13,513 nt of DNA from assembly GCA_036744635.1 (NCBI GenBank), contig DAIOHQ010000124.1, forward strand, positions 1 through 13,513, read 5' to 3'. Source of the stretch: DAIOHQ01 sp036744635. GTDB lineage: Bacteria; Planctomycetota; Phycisphaerae; Tepidisphaerales; Tepidisphaeraceae. The notes under the pieces are model-generated. The model worked only from the letters and a program-made list of their open reading frames with translations, did not search any database and was not told the DNA's origin. The position numbers and the translations under genes are program-made. Every line of letters begins with the position of its first letter. Positions within the stretch are counted from its first letter, which is position 1. This document shows positions 6,290 to 13,395 of this stretch, piece by piece.

Positions 6290-9200
6290 CTACTTGATAT
6301 CCAGCGCCAGCACCTGTCCGGTCGCCAGGCCGGTGATTAGCCGGCCGTCGAGGGTCGACAGCGCGGTCACGTCATTGGGAAGCTGCTGCTGGAACTTCAC
6401 CTTGCCGGTGTTGTCCATTACCTGCAGCGTGCCGCCCCAGTAGGCGACGGCAATGTTGCCATCGACGTTGAGCACGTGCTTGATCACGCGGGTGGTCAGG
6501 GCGTTCTTTTTGGCGATGTCCATGCTGGCGGGGTCGGCCGCCGGCGGCTTGCCGACTTCGCCTTCGCCGCCGGCCTTGGTGGCCGTCACTTCGCCCTTGC
6601 CGTTGATGGTCGAGATCGAGCCATCGTGGCTCACCACGGTCAGATTGCCGCCTTCAACAGTCATCGCGACCACGCGGTCGGGAAGGTTCGCCGACCAGGC
6701 CACCTTGGCCTCGGTATAGCCGCTGCCCTGGCTGGCGGGGATGATGGCGCTGTCGCCGGGAAGCTCCCAGCGGGTCAGCGGGTCCATCCCCTGCACGGCC
6801 TCGTAGACCGAGCCGACGGCTTCGCTCATGCCCGCCTCGTCATGAGCGATCAGCATGATCGACTCCTGGCCGTGGCCGACCGCATCGCGCTGCCAGGCGT
6901 AGTAGCCGTGGCCGATGCCGGGGAAGACCTTGGCGACCGGGGCATAGGGCAGAAACGCCAACTGCTGAGCCAGGCCGATCAGCGGATTATCCTCGGGCGT
7001 GCCGATGGCGATGACCGGGCCTTCGACGGCAAATCCGGCATTCTGGGTATTGGCTTCGCCGGGATTATGGGCGCCGCCGTTGATTCCGATCCACGTCTTC
7101 GCCTCTTCTTCCGTGAGCTGCCGCGGCTTGCTCACCTCGGCGGCGTCGACGACTTTGCACTTGACATCCCATGGCGCCAGGATTTTCGCCAGTCGCTCGG
7201 CGGCCGGCTTGTCGAATGCGCTCGATCCGTACGCAATCGTGGCGCTGCGGTGCACGCGGGCGAAGCGGAAGACGTTCTTGTTGTCATCGCCGACGTAGAC
7301 AGCGCGATATTGCCCACCGGCGACGGCCGAGCACTGATCGGTCGGCGTGTAGGTAAACGGCACGGTTTCGGAAGTGTTGTTGAGCAACTCGGTGGCGGTG
7401 ACTTTCCACTCGCCGGCCGCATCATTGGCCGCCAGCGGCAGCGTGATCTCCAGGTTGCCATTGCGGGTGGCGCGGAAGACGTCATGGCGGATCGTCCCGA
7501 GCGGGTCGACCACCAGCACGTGCATCGGAATCGATCCGGTGAGGGCGCCACCCTTGTTGTCGGCCACGATCGCGGAAATCGTCACGGAAATCGGCTGGTC
7601 CAACCGCAGCAGGTCATTGCTCACCTGCGGCGCCAGCATCTTCACCGCGCCGATGGGCCGGGCAGTGCGGGCGAAGGCGCGCATCTCGCCAAGGCCGAAG
7701 CGGAATTCGCCGCTCAGATTCTTCTCTGCCGCCTTGAATTCCTTCACCTCGCCGCCGACCACCGCATCATAGACCGGCCGGCCATCGCCGGGCAGCGTCA
7801 GGTTGGCCACCACCGTCGCCATCGAGTTCCGCTTGGCTTCCTTGGTGTCGTAGGTGCTGTTGACCGCGAAAATGTATTCCACGTCGCCAGCCGCCTGGCG
7901 CGTCACCGTGATTCCGTCCTTGTCCGAGACAAGCGGCGGCTTGATGCCCGCCTTGTCGAGCTGTGCCGCGATTGCCTTGGCCAGCGGCCGCGAGCCTTCC
8001 AGCAGCTTGCCGGTCGTGGTCATCGGTGCAAGTTCCGCCGCGTTCTTCTGCCCTTCCTTCTGCAGTTCGTGCACCTTCTCGGCGTCCGGATAGTCACCCA
8101 CCGCGTCCAGCTTGATCGCGCCCTTGATGTTGATCTTGCAGTCGCCGGTGAGGAGCACCAAGCCGCCCTTTTCCGCGAAGCGCTCCAACCCGGTCACCAC
8201 CTTGGGATCGAGATAGCTGATGCAGCTCAGCACCACCGCCTTGTGGTTCCGTGCCAGCGTCCCGTCGACGATGTCCTCATCCACCACGAACAAAAACTGC
8301 TGCTGCAGCAGCTTGCCGGCGAGGTAGGTGAAGCCGATGTGCTGGCCCTGCGGCATCTCATGCGTATAGGCCTTGCTCATGTCCTGCGGCTGATAGTGGA
8401 TCACATCCGACAGCGAATAGAGCATCGCCACCGGCGGGCGGGTCACCGCCATGGTGGTGAAGACCGTGCCCAGCCGCTTGAAGATGTGGTTGGACTCCAC
8501 CACGCCCTGGCTGGTGACGTGTGCCTGCGGCGCGAACGGGTCGATGTCCGGCGGCGTCTCCATACCCTGCACATTGGTCTGGAAGGACAGGTACTGCTGC
8601 ATGCGGAACGAATCGGCCGGCTCATCGGCGTACCAGCAGGGCAGGTACCAGTTGGGCTTGTCAAAAGTCCTGGCCCGGGCCATTTCCAGGGTGAACGATG
8701 GGTTAAAGTAGTTCAGCCAATAGTCGTCGTATCCACCATGGCCGGAGATCACCGGCATCGAGCGCACCACGTTGAAGTAATAGCCATCGGTGAAGGCGGT
8801 CATGCCGTACTGGCTCTGGGTGATCGACATATAGTCCGGCCGCACGTAGCTGACGCCGAAGGCGCCTTCCTGTTCGTAGGCGTCCATGAACCCGAGCTTC
8901 CAGGTCGCCCACTGCTGCCAGGCGGCGACATCCTCGGGCTTGTTGGGATCGATCTTCTTGTAGTCCGGCGCCTCTTTGTCGAATGCGCTCTGATAGGCTC
9001 TGCGCTGGGCGGGAATCCAGTGCGGCGTCCCCTTGCCGGTGGCGGGATCAGGCAGCCAGGTCAGTCCCGGCTCATCATAAAAGTGAACCCCCAGGACGTT
9101 GCCGCGGGTGCGGTCGGCCATCGCCTCGCGCGCCACCCGCGCCGCCCCGCCGCGGATGACGTAGGGATCGGACCAGTCGCATTCCGCCCGCATGTCCATC

Positions 9201-9781
9201 TGGTGGGCGCCGCTCATGGTGCAGAGGCTCATGAAATCCATGCCGGCTTTTTCCGTGTATCCCTTGGGGTCGAGCTTGATGCCGCCCTGGCAGAAGAAAA
9301 TGTTGAAGCCGTTGGCATCCTCCCCTTCGGCGAGCATCGACTCATTCTTGTTGTTTCCGTTTCCCCAGACCGGAGTCTTGAAGCTCGATCGGCGCACGTG
9401 GCTGACAACCTCAAACTGCGCCTTGGCGGCGGTGCCGTCCACCGTCGCTTCGACGGTATACTTGTCGGGGCGGAGCAGAAATCCGTTGAGGTGCAGGTGT
9501 TCGGTGGTGCCGCCGGCGCCCGGCGCCTTCACCGCAAACGTGAACGTCATCTTGCTGCCATGCTCGCCGCTCACCACCAGCGACAGATCACCTTCCTTCA
9601 ATCCATCCCCGGCGCGGATGACCGAGACGTCGATGGTTTCATTGGTCTGATAGATCTCGCGCGCCAGCGGCAACAGCACTTTGGTCTCGGCCGAGGCGGG
9701 GTTGAAGGCGGAGAACATTCCGGCCACCGTTACAAAGGCGGCGATGGCGCAGCGATTGGCTGAGGGGAAGGGGGGGTGCAT
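6290..9781 (-). CDS. Large exported multi-domain glycoside-hydrolase-like protein
   Basis: This 1163-residue protein has a signal peptide (hydrophobic 11-25, cleavage near ASA-ET at 29-32). An Ig-like strand domain (about 33-128) is followed by a TIM-barrel-like region (about 135-435) with two similar motifs, HFYDEPG (233-239) and CWYADEP (382-388), whose Glu237 and Glu387 are candidate catalytic acids. Residues about 440-550 (VAMLYSLSD ... HKAVVLSCISYLDP ... FAEKGGLVLLTGD) resemble the glutamine-amidotransferase-like middle domain of GH42-type galactosidases. Then come a beta domain (610-705), a second Ig/macroglobulin-like domain (715-815), an alpha/beta part (820-1005) and propeller-like strands (1035-1163: GGNLTVVSHDGSISTING, WGGTLQVMDNTGKV). 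Start support is AAGGA six bases upstream. The substrate is unknown; clan and activity are inferred from motifs only. The C-terminus looks complete because a terminator follows directly. Confidence 0.8.
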   Translation of the reverse strand: MHPPFPSANRCAIAAFVTVAGMFSAFNPASAETKVLLPLAREIYQTNETIDVSVIRAGDGLKEGDLSLVVSGEHGSKMTFTFAVKAPGAGGTTEHLHLNGFLLRPDKYTVEATVDGTAAKAQFEVVSHVRRSSFKTPVWGNGNNKNESMLAEGEDANGFNIFFCQGGIKLDPKGYTEKAGMDFMSLCTMSGAHQMDMRAECDWSDPYVIRGGAARVAREAMADRTRGNVLGVHFYDEPGLTWLPDPATGKGTPHWIPAQRRAYQSAFDKEAPDYKKIDPNKPEDVAAWQQWATWKLGFMDAYEQEGAFGVSYVRPDYMSITQSQYGMTAFTDGYYFNVVRSMPVISGHGGYDDYWLNYFNPSFTLEMARARTFDKPNWYLPCWYADEPADSFRMQQYLSFQTNVQGMETPPDIDPFAPQAHVTSQGVVESNHIFKRLGTVFTTMAVTRPPVAMLYSLSDVIHYQPQDMSKAYTHEMPQGQHIGFTYLAGKLLQQQFLFVVDEDIVDGTLARNHKAVVLSCISYLDPKVVTGLERFAEKGGLVLLTGDCKINIKGAIKLDAVGDYPDAEKVHELQKEGQKNAAELAPMTTTGKLLEGSRPLAKAIAAQLDKAGIKPPLVSDKDGITVTRQAAGDVEYIFAVNSTYDTKEAKRNSMATVVANLTLPGDGRPVYDAVVGGEVKEFKAAEKNLSGEFRFGLGEMRAFARTARPIGAVKMLAPQVSNDLLRLDQPISVTISAIVADNKGGALTGSIPMHVLVVDPLGTIRHDVFRATRNGNLEITLPLAANDAAGEWKVTATELLNNTSETVPFTYTPTDQCSAVAGGQYRAVYVGDDNKNVFRFARVHRSATIAYGSSAFDKPAAERLAKILAPWDVKCKVVDAAEVSKPRQLTEEEAKTWIGINGGAHNPGEANTQNAGFAVEGPVIAIGTPEDNPLIGLAQQLAFLPYAPVAKVFPGIGHGYYAWQRDAVGHGQESIMLIAHDEAGMSEAVGSVYEAVQGMDPLTRWELPGDSAIIPASQGSGYTEAKVAWSANLPDRVVAMTVEGGNLTVVSHDGSISTINGKGEVTATKAGGEGEVGKPPAADPASMDIAKKNALTTRVIKHVLNVDGNIAVAYWGGTLQVMDNTGKVKFQQQLPNDVTALSTLDGRLITGLATGQVLALDIK

Positions 9782-9855
9782 AAGGTTTCCTTGAGAAGTT
9801 GTGATGTCGGGCGCACCAACCAGTGTTGGCGTGCAGCAATCTCCGCTGGGAAGCA

Positions 9856-9884
9856 GTAATACCTGCGCCTATTACAGAGGTCAA
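9856..9884 (-). promoter_or_regulatory. Sigma-70-like promoter with overlapping inverted repeat
   Basis: Read on the minus strand, TTGACC (complement of 9879-9884) and TATTAC (complement of 9856-9861) are separated by 17 bases, a good housekeeping-type promoter about 75 bases before the start of the large secreted protein. GTAATA (9856-9861) and TATTAC (9870-9875) form an inverted repeat with an 8-base spacer covering the -10 box, which may be an operator. The leader between promoter and start contains a small CCAAC/GTTGG stem (9816-9829). Confidence 0.6.
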
Positions 9885-10084
9885 CCGGCAACGTTGAATC
9901 AGACAGTCTCCGCTTTATCAGCGCCGATGCGCATCAATATGGGCTGTTTCCAGATGATTCACCCCCAGCGCAACTCCCGTAAACCCAGAGGAGGTGTCTG
10001 CCACAGATGGGGCACAGATCAGCACAGATGAAATCCTGACAAGACTTTCTTCTCCGCGCTCTCGGCGTCTCCGCGGTGAATCCT
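9885..10084. repeat. Intergenic region with CACAGAT and CCGCGGAG-type dispersed repeats
   Basis: With 9782-9884 this makes a 303-base gap between the large secreted protein and the MarC gene, and it holds no gene. CACAGAT occurs at 10002-10008, 10013-10019 and 10023-10029, at about one helical turn spacing. Positions 10045-10080 on the minus strand read TTCACCGCGGAGACGCCGAG and onward to GAGAAGAAAG. This aligns base for base along most of its length with the plus-strand stretch 5969-6004 (TTCACCACGGAGTCACGGAG and onward), so both belong to one repeat family. Positions 9885-10000 show nothing recognisable. Confidence 0.7.
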
Positions 10085-10684
10085 TCACTTGTGATATGTA
10101 TCCGCCAGCACTTCCACGATTCCGCTGCGGATGAAATTCACCGCGATCGCCGCCAGCAGCACCATCACCAGCTTGGAAAACGCCCGCAGCGCGTTCAACC
10201 CCACCGCGCGGGCGACGTAGCTCGAGCAGACCAGCGCCGCCAGCAAAATGGCGCAATTCGCCGCCAGGCTCAGGCTCGTCATCGCGTAGCCGTAGCGATC
10301 CGCCAGCACCAGGGTGGTGGTGAGCGTGGCCGGCCCGGCGATCAGCGGCATGGCCAGCGGCACCAGCCCGACCATCTCCATCTCGTTCACTGCCGGCTTG
10401 CCCAGGATCAAAATGTCCAGCACCGCCAGCACCAGCAGAATGATGCCGCCGGCGATCTTGAAGTCGGCCGGCGTGATCCCCAGAAATTGAAAGATCGCCT
10501 TGCCCAGAAACATAAAGGCGATGGAAATCACCAGCGCCGCCCCCACCGCCTCGAAGCTCACCCGCCGCCGCATCGGCTCCGGCATCCCCCGCGTCACGCT
10601 CACAAAGACGGGGATCAGCCCGAACGCGTCGATGGTGACGAACAGCGGAATGAACACTTCGAGAAATGCGTGCAGATGCGTCAT
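10085..10684 (-). CDS. MarC-family integral membrane protein
   Basis: This 199-residue protein has about six hydrophobic helices and is predicted to lie in the inner membrane. It begins FLEVFIPLFVTIDAFGLIPVFVSVT, the characteristic first helix of the MarC/UPF0056 family, and later has LVPLAMPLIAGPATLTTTLVLAD, the family's conserved Pro/Gly-rich motif. It ends in a helix followed by ADTYHK. The molecular function of the family is not established; an early claim of a role in multiple antibiotic resistance was not upheld. The start at 10684 is chosen because the upstream in-frame 44 codons (from 10816) are translated palindromic repeats. A ribosome site is weak (GAAG). It follows the HIT gene after a 133-base repeat-filled gap, so it may have its own promoter. 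Confidence 0.88.
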   Translation of the reverse strand: MTHLHAFLEVFIPLFVTIDAFGLIPVFVSVTRGMPEPMRRRVSFEAVGAALVISIAFMFLGKAIFQFLGITPADFKIAGGIILLVLAVLDILILGKPAVNEMEMVGLVPLAMPLIAGPATLTTTLVLADRYGYAMTSLSLAANCAILLAALVCSSYVARAVGLNALRAFSKLVMVLLAAIAVNFIRSGIVEVLADTYHK

Positions 10685-10702
10685 GTCGGCTTCATTCGGT
10701 GG

Positions 10703-10802
10703 GGCAGACATTCTTGTCTGCCGCAGGACGGGCATTCCTGAATTCCTGTATTTGGTGGGGCAGACATTCTTGTCTGCCGTTTGACAGGCATTCCTGCCTG
10801 TC
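10703..10802. repeat. Hairpin repeat family, two units
   Basis: Two copies of GTGGGGCAGACATTCTTGTC-type units lie 56 bases apart. GGCAGACA-TTCT-TGTCTGCC is found at 10703-10722 and again at 10759-10778. A third hairpin with a variant arm, GACAGGCA-TTCC-TGCCTGTC, is at 10783-10802. All stems are perfect 8-bp and share a four-base TTCT or TTCC loop. The first unit continues into a degenerate second half (GGACGGGCATTCCTG). The same family occurs at the left edge (1-13 and 128-193). The elements fill the HIT-MarC gap and could act as transcript-end or mRNA-stability structures. Confidence 0.85.
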
Positions 10803-10817
10803 CTTCGTTGCATCAAG

Positions 10818-11345
10818 TTACGATGGTGGCGGCACTGCCATCATCTCCGCCCGCACCCGCGACAGCTCAGTGTGAAGCTGCGACATCGCCTCCGGCACCA
10901 CCCGCACCTCGCCCACCACCGACATGAAATTGGTGTCCCCAGCCCAGCGCGGCACCACGTGCTGGTGTACGTGCCCGGGCAAGCCCGCCCCGGCGCAGCG
11001 CCCGAGGTTGATGCCGATATTAAACCCCTGCGGCGAGATCGCCCGCTTCAGCAGGCGGATGCATTCAATCGTCTGCTTCTGAAAATCGGCCAGCTCCTCG
11101 GCCGACAGCTCTTCCAAATCCGCCTTGTGCGCCTTGGGCGCGATCAGCAGATGCCCGTTGGTATAGGGAAACCGGTTGATCACCACGACCGACAAATCGC
11201 TCGTCCAAAGCACCAGCCGCCTCCGCCGCTCCTGGTCATCGTTGGCCGCCACCGCCGCGCACAAAAAACATTCCGGCGAGCTGGCCTTATCCAGCGATCG
11301 AATGTAATCCATCCGCCACGGCGCATACAAAGAGCGGCTTTCCAT
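10818..11345 (-). CDS. HIT-family nucleotide hydrolase or transferase
   Basis: This 175-residue protein belongs to the histidine-triad superfamily, which hydrolyses or phosphorolyses nucleotide substrates such as diadenosine polyphosphates. The triad is seen in LPGHVHQHVVPRW, with His125, His127 and His129; the middle His is the nucleophile. N-terminal WRMDYI (10-15) and the CFLC pair (Cys26, Cys29) with His65 (NGHLLIAP) match the zinc-binding, Ap4A-phosphorylase-like subgroup common in actinobacteria and planctomycetes. GFNIGINLGRCAGAGLPGH is the conserved substrate loop. The start at 11345 is chosen because homology to this subgroup begins at once (MESRSLYAPWRMDYI). The in-frame extension to 11540 overlaps the VanZ gene and has no family resemblance. 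No clear ribosome site is seen. It lies 65 bases after the VanZ stop and may be cotranscribed. Confidence 0.9.
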   Translation of the reverse strand: MESRSLYAPWRMDYIRSLDKASSPECFLCAAVAANDDQERRRRLVLWTSDLSVVVINRFPYTNGHLLIAPKAHKADLEELSAEELADFQKQTIECIRLLKRAISPQGFNIGINLGRCAGAGLPGHVHQHVVPRWAGDTNFMSVVGEVRVVPEAMSQLHTELSRVRAEMMAVPPPS

Positions 11346-11410
11346 GGCGTGATGGTAAATGGCGCTGCGTGCTTGGGCAATCCTGCCCGCCAACTCGTGA
11401 TGAATTCCGT

Positions 11411-11872
11411 CTACACGATCTTCCAAAAGCTGTTCCGCCGCTGGCGCGTGCCGGGTGGGCGCATCTCTTCCCCCGCGGCGTCGATCAGCCCGACGGCCCA
11501 CTTGCGGCGCACGCTGTACGCCCGCAGCGCCCCCATGCATCCCACCGCGATCGCCAGGCCGGTGGTATCGGCCATCCAGTCGGCGATCTCGGCGCTCCGA
11601 TGCAGAATCGGGATCATCTGAATGATCTCATCCAGCGCCCCATAGCTCATGCCGATCAGCAGCACGATCCACGACATGTCCCGCCGCGGCGGGCTGATCG
11701 ACCAGAAGCACAGATACAGCAACCCCCCGAGCAGCCCATAGGCCAGGAAATGTTCGAGCTTGTCATTGATCTCCACCCGCGGCAGGTCCTCGGCCGGCGT
11801 GTGCGTCAGCACAAAAATCGTCAGCCAATAAACCAACAGCAGCAGAAACAGTGAACGCGAGCTCCGCTTCAT
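11411..11872 (-). CDS. VanZ-like membrane protein
   Basis: This 153-residue protein has about four hydrophobic helices. The VanZ-family pattern is clear: a first helix ending in FVLTHTPAEDLP (20-31), NDKLEHFLAYGLLGG (36-50), a helix with GALDEIIQ (78-85), and AEIADWMADTTG (94-105), where Asp replaces the common Asn spacing. VanZ of the glycopeptide-resistance transposon gives low-level teicoplanin resistance, but most chromosomal relatives have no known role and none of the other van genes is present. The C-terminal 35 residues are basic and hydrophilic. The start at 11872 is chosen because the 11 codons before it lie in the repeat region; a weak GGTGA is upstream. Confidence 0.85.
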   Translation of the reverse strand: MKRSSRSLFLLLLVYWLTIFVLTHTPAEDLPRVEINDKLEHFLAYGLLGGLLYLCFWSISPPRRDMSWIVLLIGMSYGALDEIIQMIPILHRSAEIADWMADTTGLAIAVGCMGALRAYSVRRKWAVGLIDAAGEEMRPPGTRQRRNSFWKIV

Positions 11873-11901
11873 GATTGAATTATTCACCGCCCCACATCGT
11901 G

Positions 11902-11981
11902 GCATGGGCTACCAGCAGCTACCAGCCCATGCGCCAGAAGCGCAGCGCTCTTCCGCAGCACGGGTTTTCCTGAACCCGTGC
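11902..11981. repeat. Double-hairpin repeat between parA and the VanZ gene
   Basis: GCATGGGCT (11902-11910) pairs with AGCCCATGC (11924-11932). GCACGGGTT (11958-11966) pairs with AACCCGTGC (11973-11981) around a 6-base loop. Between them is the self-complementary AGCGCAGCGCT. CTACCAG is repeated directly in the first loop. No T-run follows on the minus strand, so this is more likely a dispersed palindromic repeat than a classical terminator, though it may still affect transcript ends of parA. Confidence 0.75.
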
Positions 11982-12007
11982 CAAAACGGTTGCGTTCAAC
12001 AGCACGT

Positions 12008-13300
12008 TCACCGTTCCTCCATCGCCTCCACCATCAACCGAATCGGCTCCTCTTCGTCCGCCGGCGGGGCAACATTGGCGGCCGTCAGCTTGGCCTGATC
12101 GATCCGCGAATTCACCGACACCGTCACCGCCTGAGCGGCAGGCGGGGCGGAGGCCGCAGGCGCGGGGGGCACAGGCGAAGCAGGAGAATCCGCGCTGGCA
12201 GGAGCAGCGGCCGGGGGCGCGGCTTTTCGAACCCTGGTGATCACCTTCCTCGCCTCCACGGCAACCGGTTTCGCACCCGCCTCCGGCGCTGCAATCACCA
12301 CCTCCGGCGCAGCAGTGGCCGCCTCCGGCGCATCTGTCACCTCCACCGCAGCATCGGCCACCAGCGCATCGGCCGGCACCGGAATCTCTTGTGTCTCCGC
12401 TTCATCGCCTTGGCGCGCCGCGGCCGCGGCTGCGGCGGCCACCGGCGCCCGCGTCTCCACCACCTCCGCCTTCCGATTCGCCTGCAGCTCCTCCACATTG
12501 GCCGGCAGCGCCTCGCTCATCGCCAGCACCTCGCGGGCCAGCGCCCGGTAGTCGGCCGCCCCGTTGCTGGCCGGCTCATACTTGAGGATGTGCTGCCCGA
12601 AACTGGGACTCTCGGCCAGCTTGATGTTGCGGCGAATCTTGCTCTTGAAGATTATCGCATCCGCCCACGGCAGCGGCTTGCCCTCCGCCGCCTTGATAAA
12701 ACCCTTCAGCTCCGCCACCACCTCGTTGCTCAGCTTCGTCTGCGAGTCATACATGGTCAGCGCGATGCCGCTGATCTTCAGCTTCGGGTTCATCCGCTTG
12801 CCGACAAGTTGCACCGTCTCCAGCAGCTTGGCCACCCCTTGCAGGGCCAGAAAGTGCGGCTGCATCGGGATGATCACTTCCGTCGCCACCGCCAGCGCGT
12901 TGATCGTCAGCAGCCCCAGGCTCGGCGGGCAATCCAGCAAAATGAAATCGAAGTCGTGCTGGGCCGCCTCCAGCCGCTTCTTGAGGATCATCTCGCGCCC
13001 CAAAATGCTGACCAGCTCGATCTCGGCGGCCGCCAGATCGATCGAGCTGGGCACCAGTGCGATGTTCTCATCGATCTTGTGGACCGCCTCCAGAAAACTG
13101 CGCTCCTCGACCAGCACGTTGTACAGCGAGCAGATGTCGGGGGAGGGCTCGACGCCGTAGTTGATCGTGAGATGGGCCTGCGGATCGAGGTCGATCAGGC
13201 AGACGCGCTTCCCCAACTCCGCCAGCGCCGCCCCCAGATTGACGGTGGTCGTCGTCTTGCCCACCCCGCCCTTCTGATTCATCAAAGCAATAATTCGCAT
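12008..13300 (-). CDS. ParA/Soj-type partitioning ATPase with long C-terminal tail
   Basis: This 430-residue protein has a complete ParA core (1-262). It contains the deviant Walker A KGGVGKTTT (10-18) with signature Lys10, the Walker A' LIDLDPQAH (35-43), and Walker B FILLDCPPSLGLL (119-131). The conserved end is IKLAESPSFGQHILKYEPAS followed by GAADYRALAREVL. Such ATPases segregate chromosomes or position other cargo by ATP-driven binding to DNA. Unusually, about 168 residues follow, rich in Ala, Pro, Val and acidic residues, ending DEEEPIRLMVEAMEER. Most chromosomal ParA proteins end near residue 260. The start at 13300 is fixed by GGAGG six bases upstream and by MRIIALMNQKGG. No parB lies downstream, where the VanZ gene follows; a partner could lie outside the window. 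Confidence 0.92.
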   Translation of the reverse strand: MRIIALMNQKGGVGKTTTTVNLGAALAELGKRVCLIDLDPQAHLTINYGVEPSPDICSLYNVLVEERSFLEAVHKIDENIALVPSSIDLAAAEIELVSILGREMILKKRLEAAQHDFDFILLDCPPSLGLLTINALAVATEVIIPMQPHFLALQGVAKLLETVQLVGKRMNPKLKISGIALTMYDSQTKLSNEVVAELKGFIKAAEGKPLPWADAIIFKSKIRRNIKLAESPSFGQHILKYEPASNGAADYRALAREVLAMSEALPANVEELQANRKAEVVETRAPVAAAAAAAARQGDEAETQEIPVPADALVADAAVEVTDAPEAATAAPEVVIAAPEAGAKPVAVEARKVITRVRKAAPPAAAPASADSPASPVPPAPAASAPPAAQAVTVSVNSRIDQAKLTAANVAPPADEEEPIRLMVEAMEER

Positions 13301-13348
13301 GTGCCGCCTCCATGGGCCAGACAATCGTCCATGATCAAAACCGCGCAA

Positions 13349-13376
13349 ATTATGCCCTCCATCCGCCCAATTACAA
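13349..13376 (-). promoter_or_regulatory. Sigma-70-like promoter for the parA gene
   Basis: On the minus strand TTGTAA (complement of 13371-13376) and CATAAT (complement of 13349-13354) are 16 bases apart, about 50 bases before the start codon. Four and five of six consensus positions match. It lies between the gene and the nested palindrome at 13396-13513. Confidence 0.55.
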
Positions 13377-13395
13377 GCCGCCGCGCCAGGGCAAT

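Noticed and set aside
6476..9763. Plus-strand open frame of 1095 codons opposite the large secreted protein
   Set aside because: Its codons are exact reverse complements of the minus-strand codons, so a stop arises only where the real gene uses TTA, CTA or TCA, which are rare at this GC content. The translation is Arg/His/Gly/Val-rich with no recognisable domain.
10685..10816. N-terminal 44-codon extension of the MarC protein
   Set aside because: It consists of translated hairpin repeats (CPTKYRNSGMP, RQTRMSAPP). MarC homology begins just after the ATG at 10684.
11346..11540. N-terminal extension of the HIT protein
   Set aside because: It overlaps the VanZ coding region in another frame and has no family similarity. 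The conserved WRMDYI region starts right after the ATG at 11345.
11411..11872. Glycopeptide-resistance function for the VanZ-like gene
   Set aside because: No vanA/B, vanH, vanX or vanRS genes are present. Chromosomal VanZ-like proteins are widespread without a resistance role.
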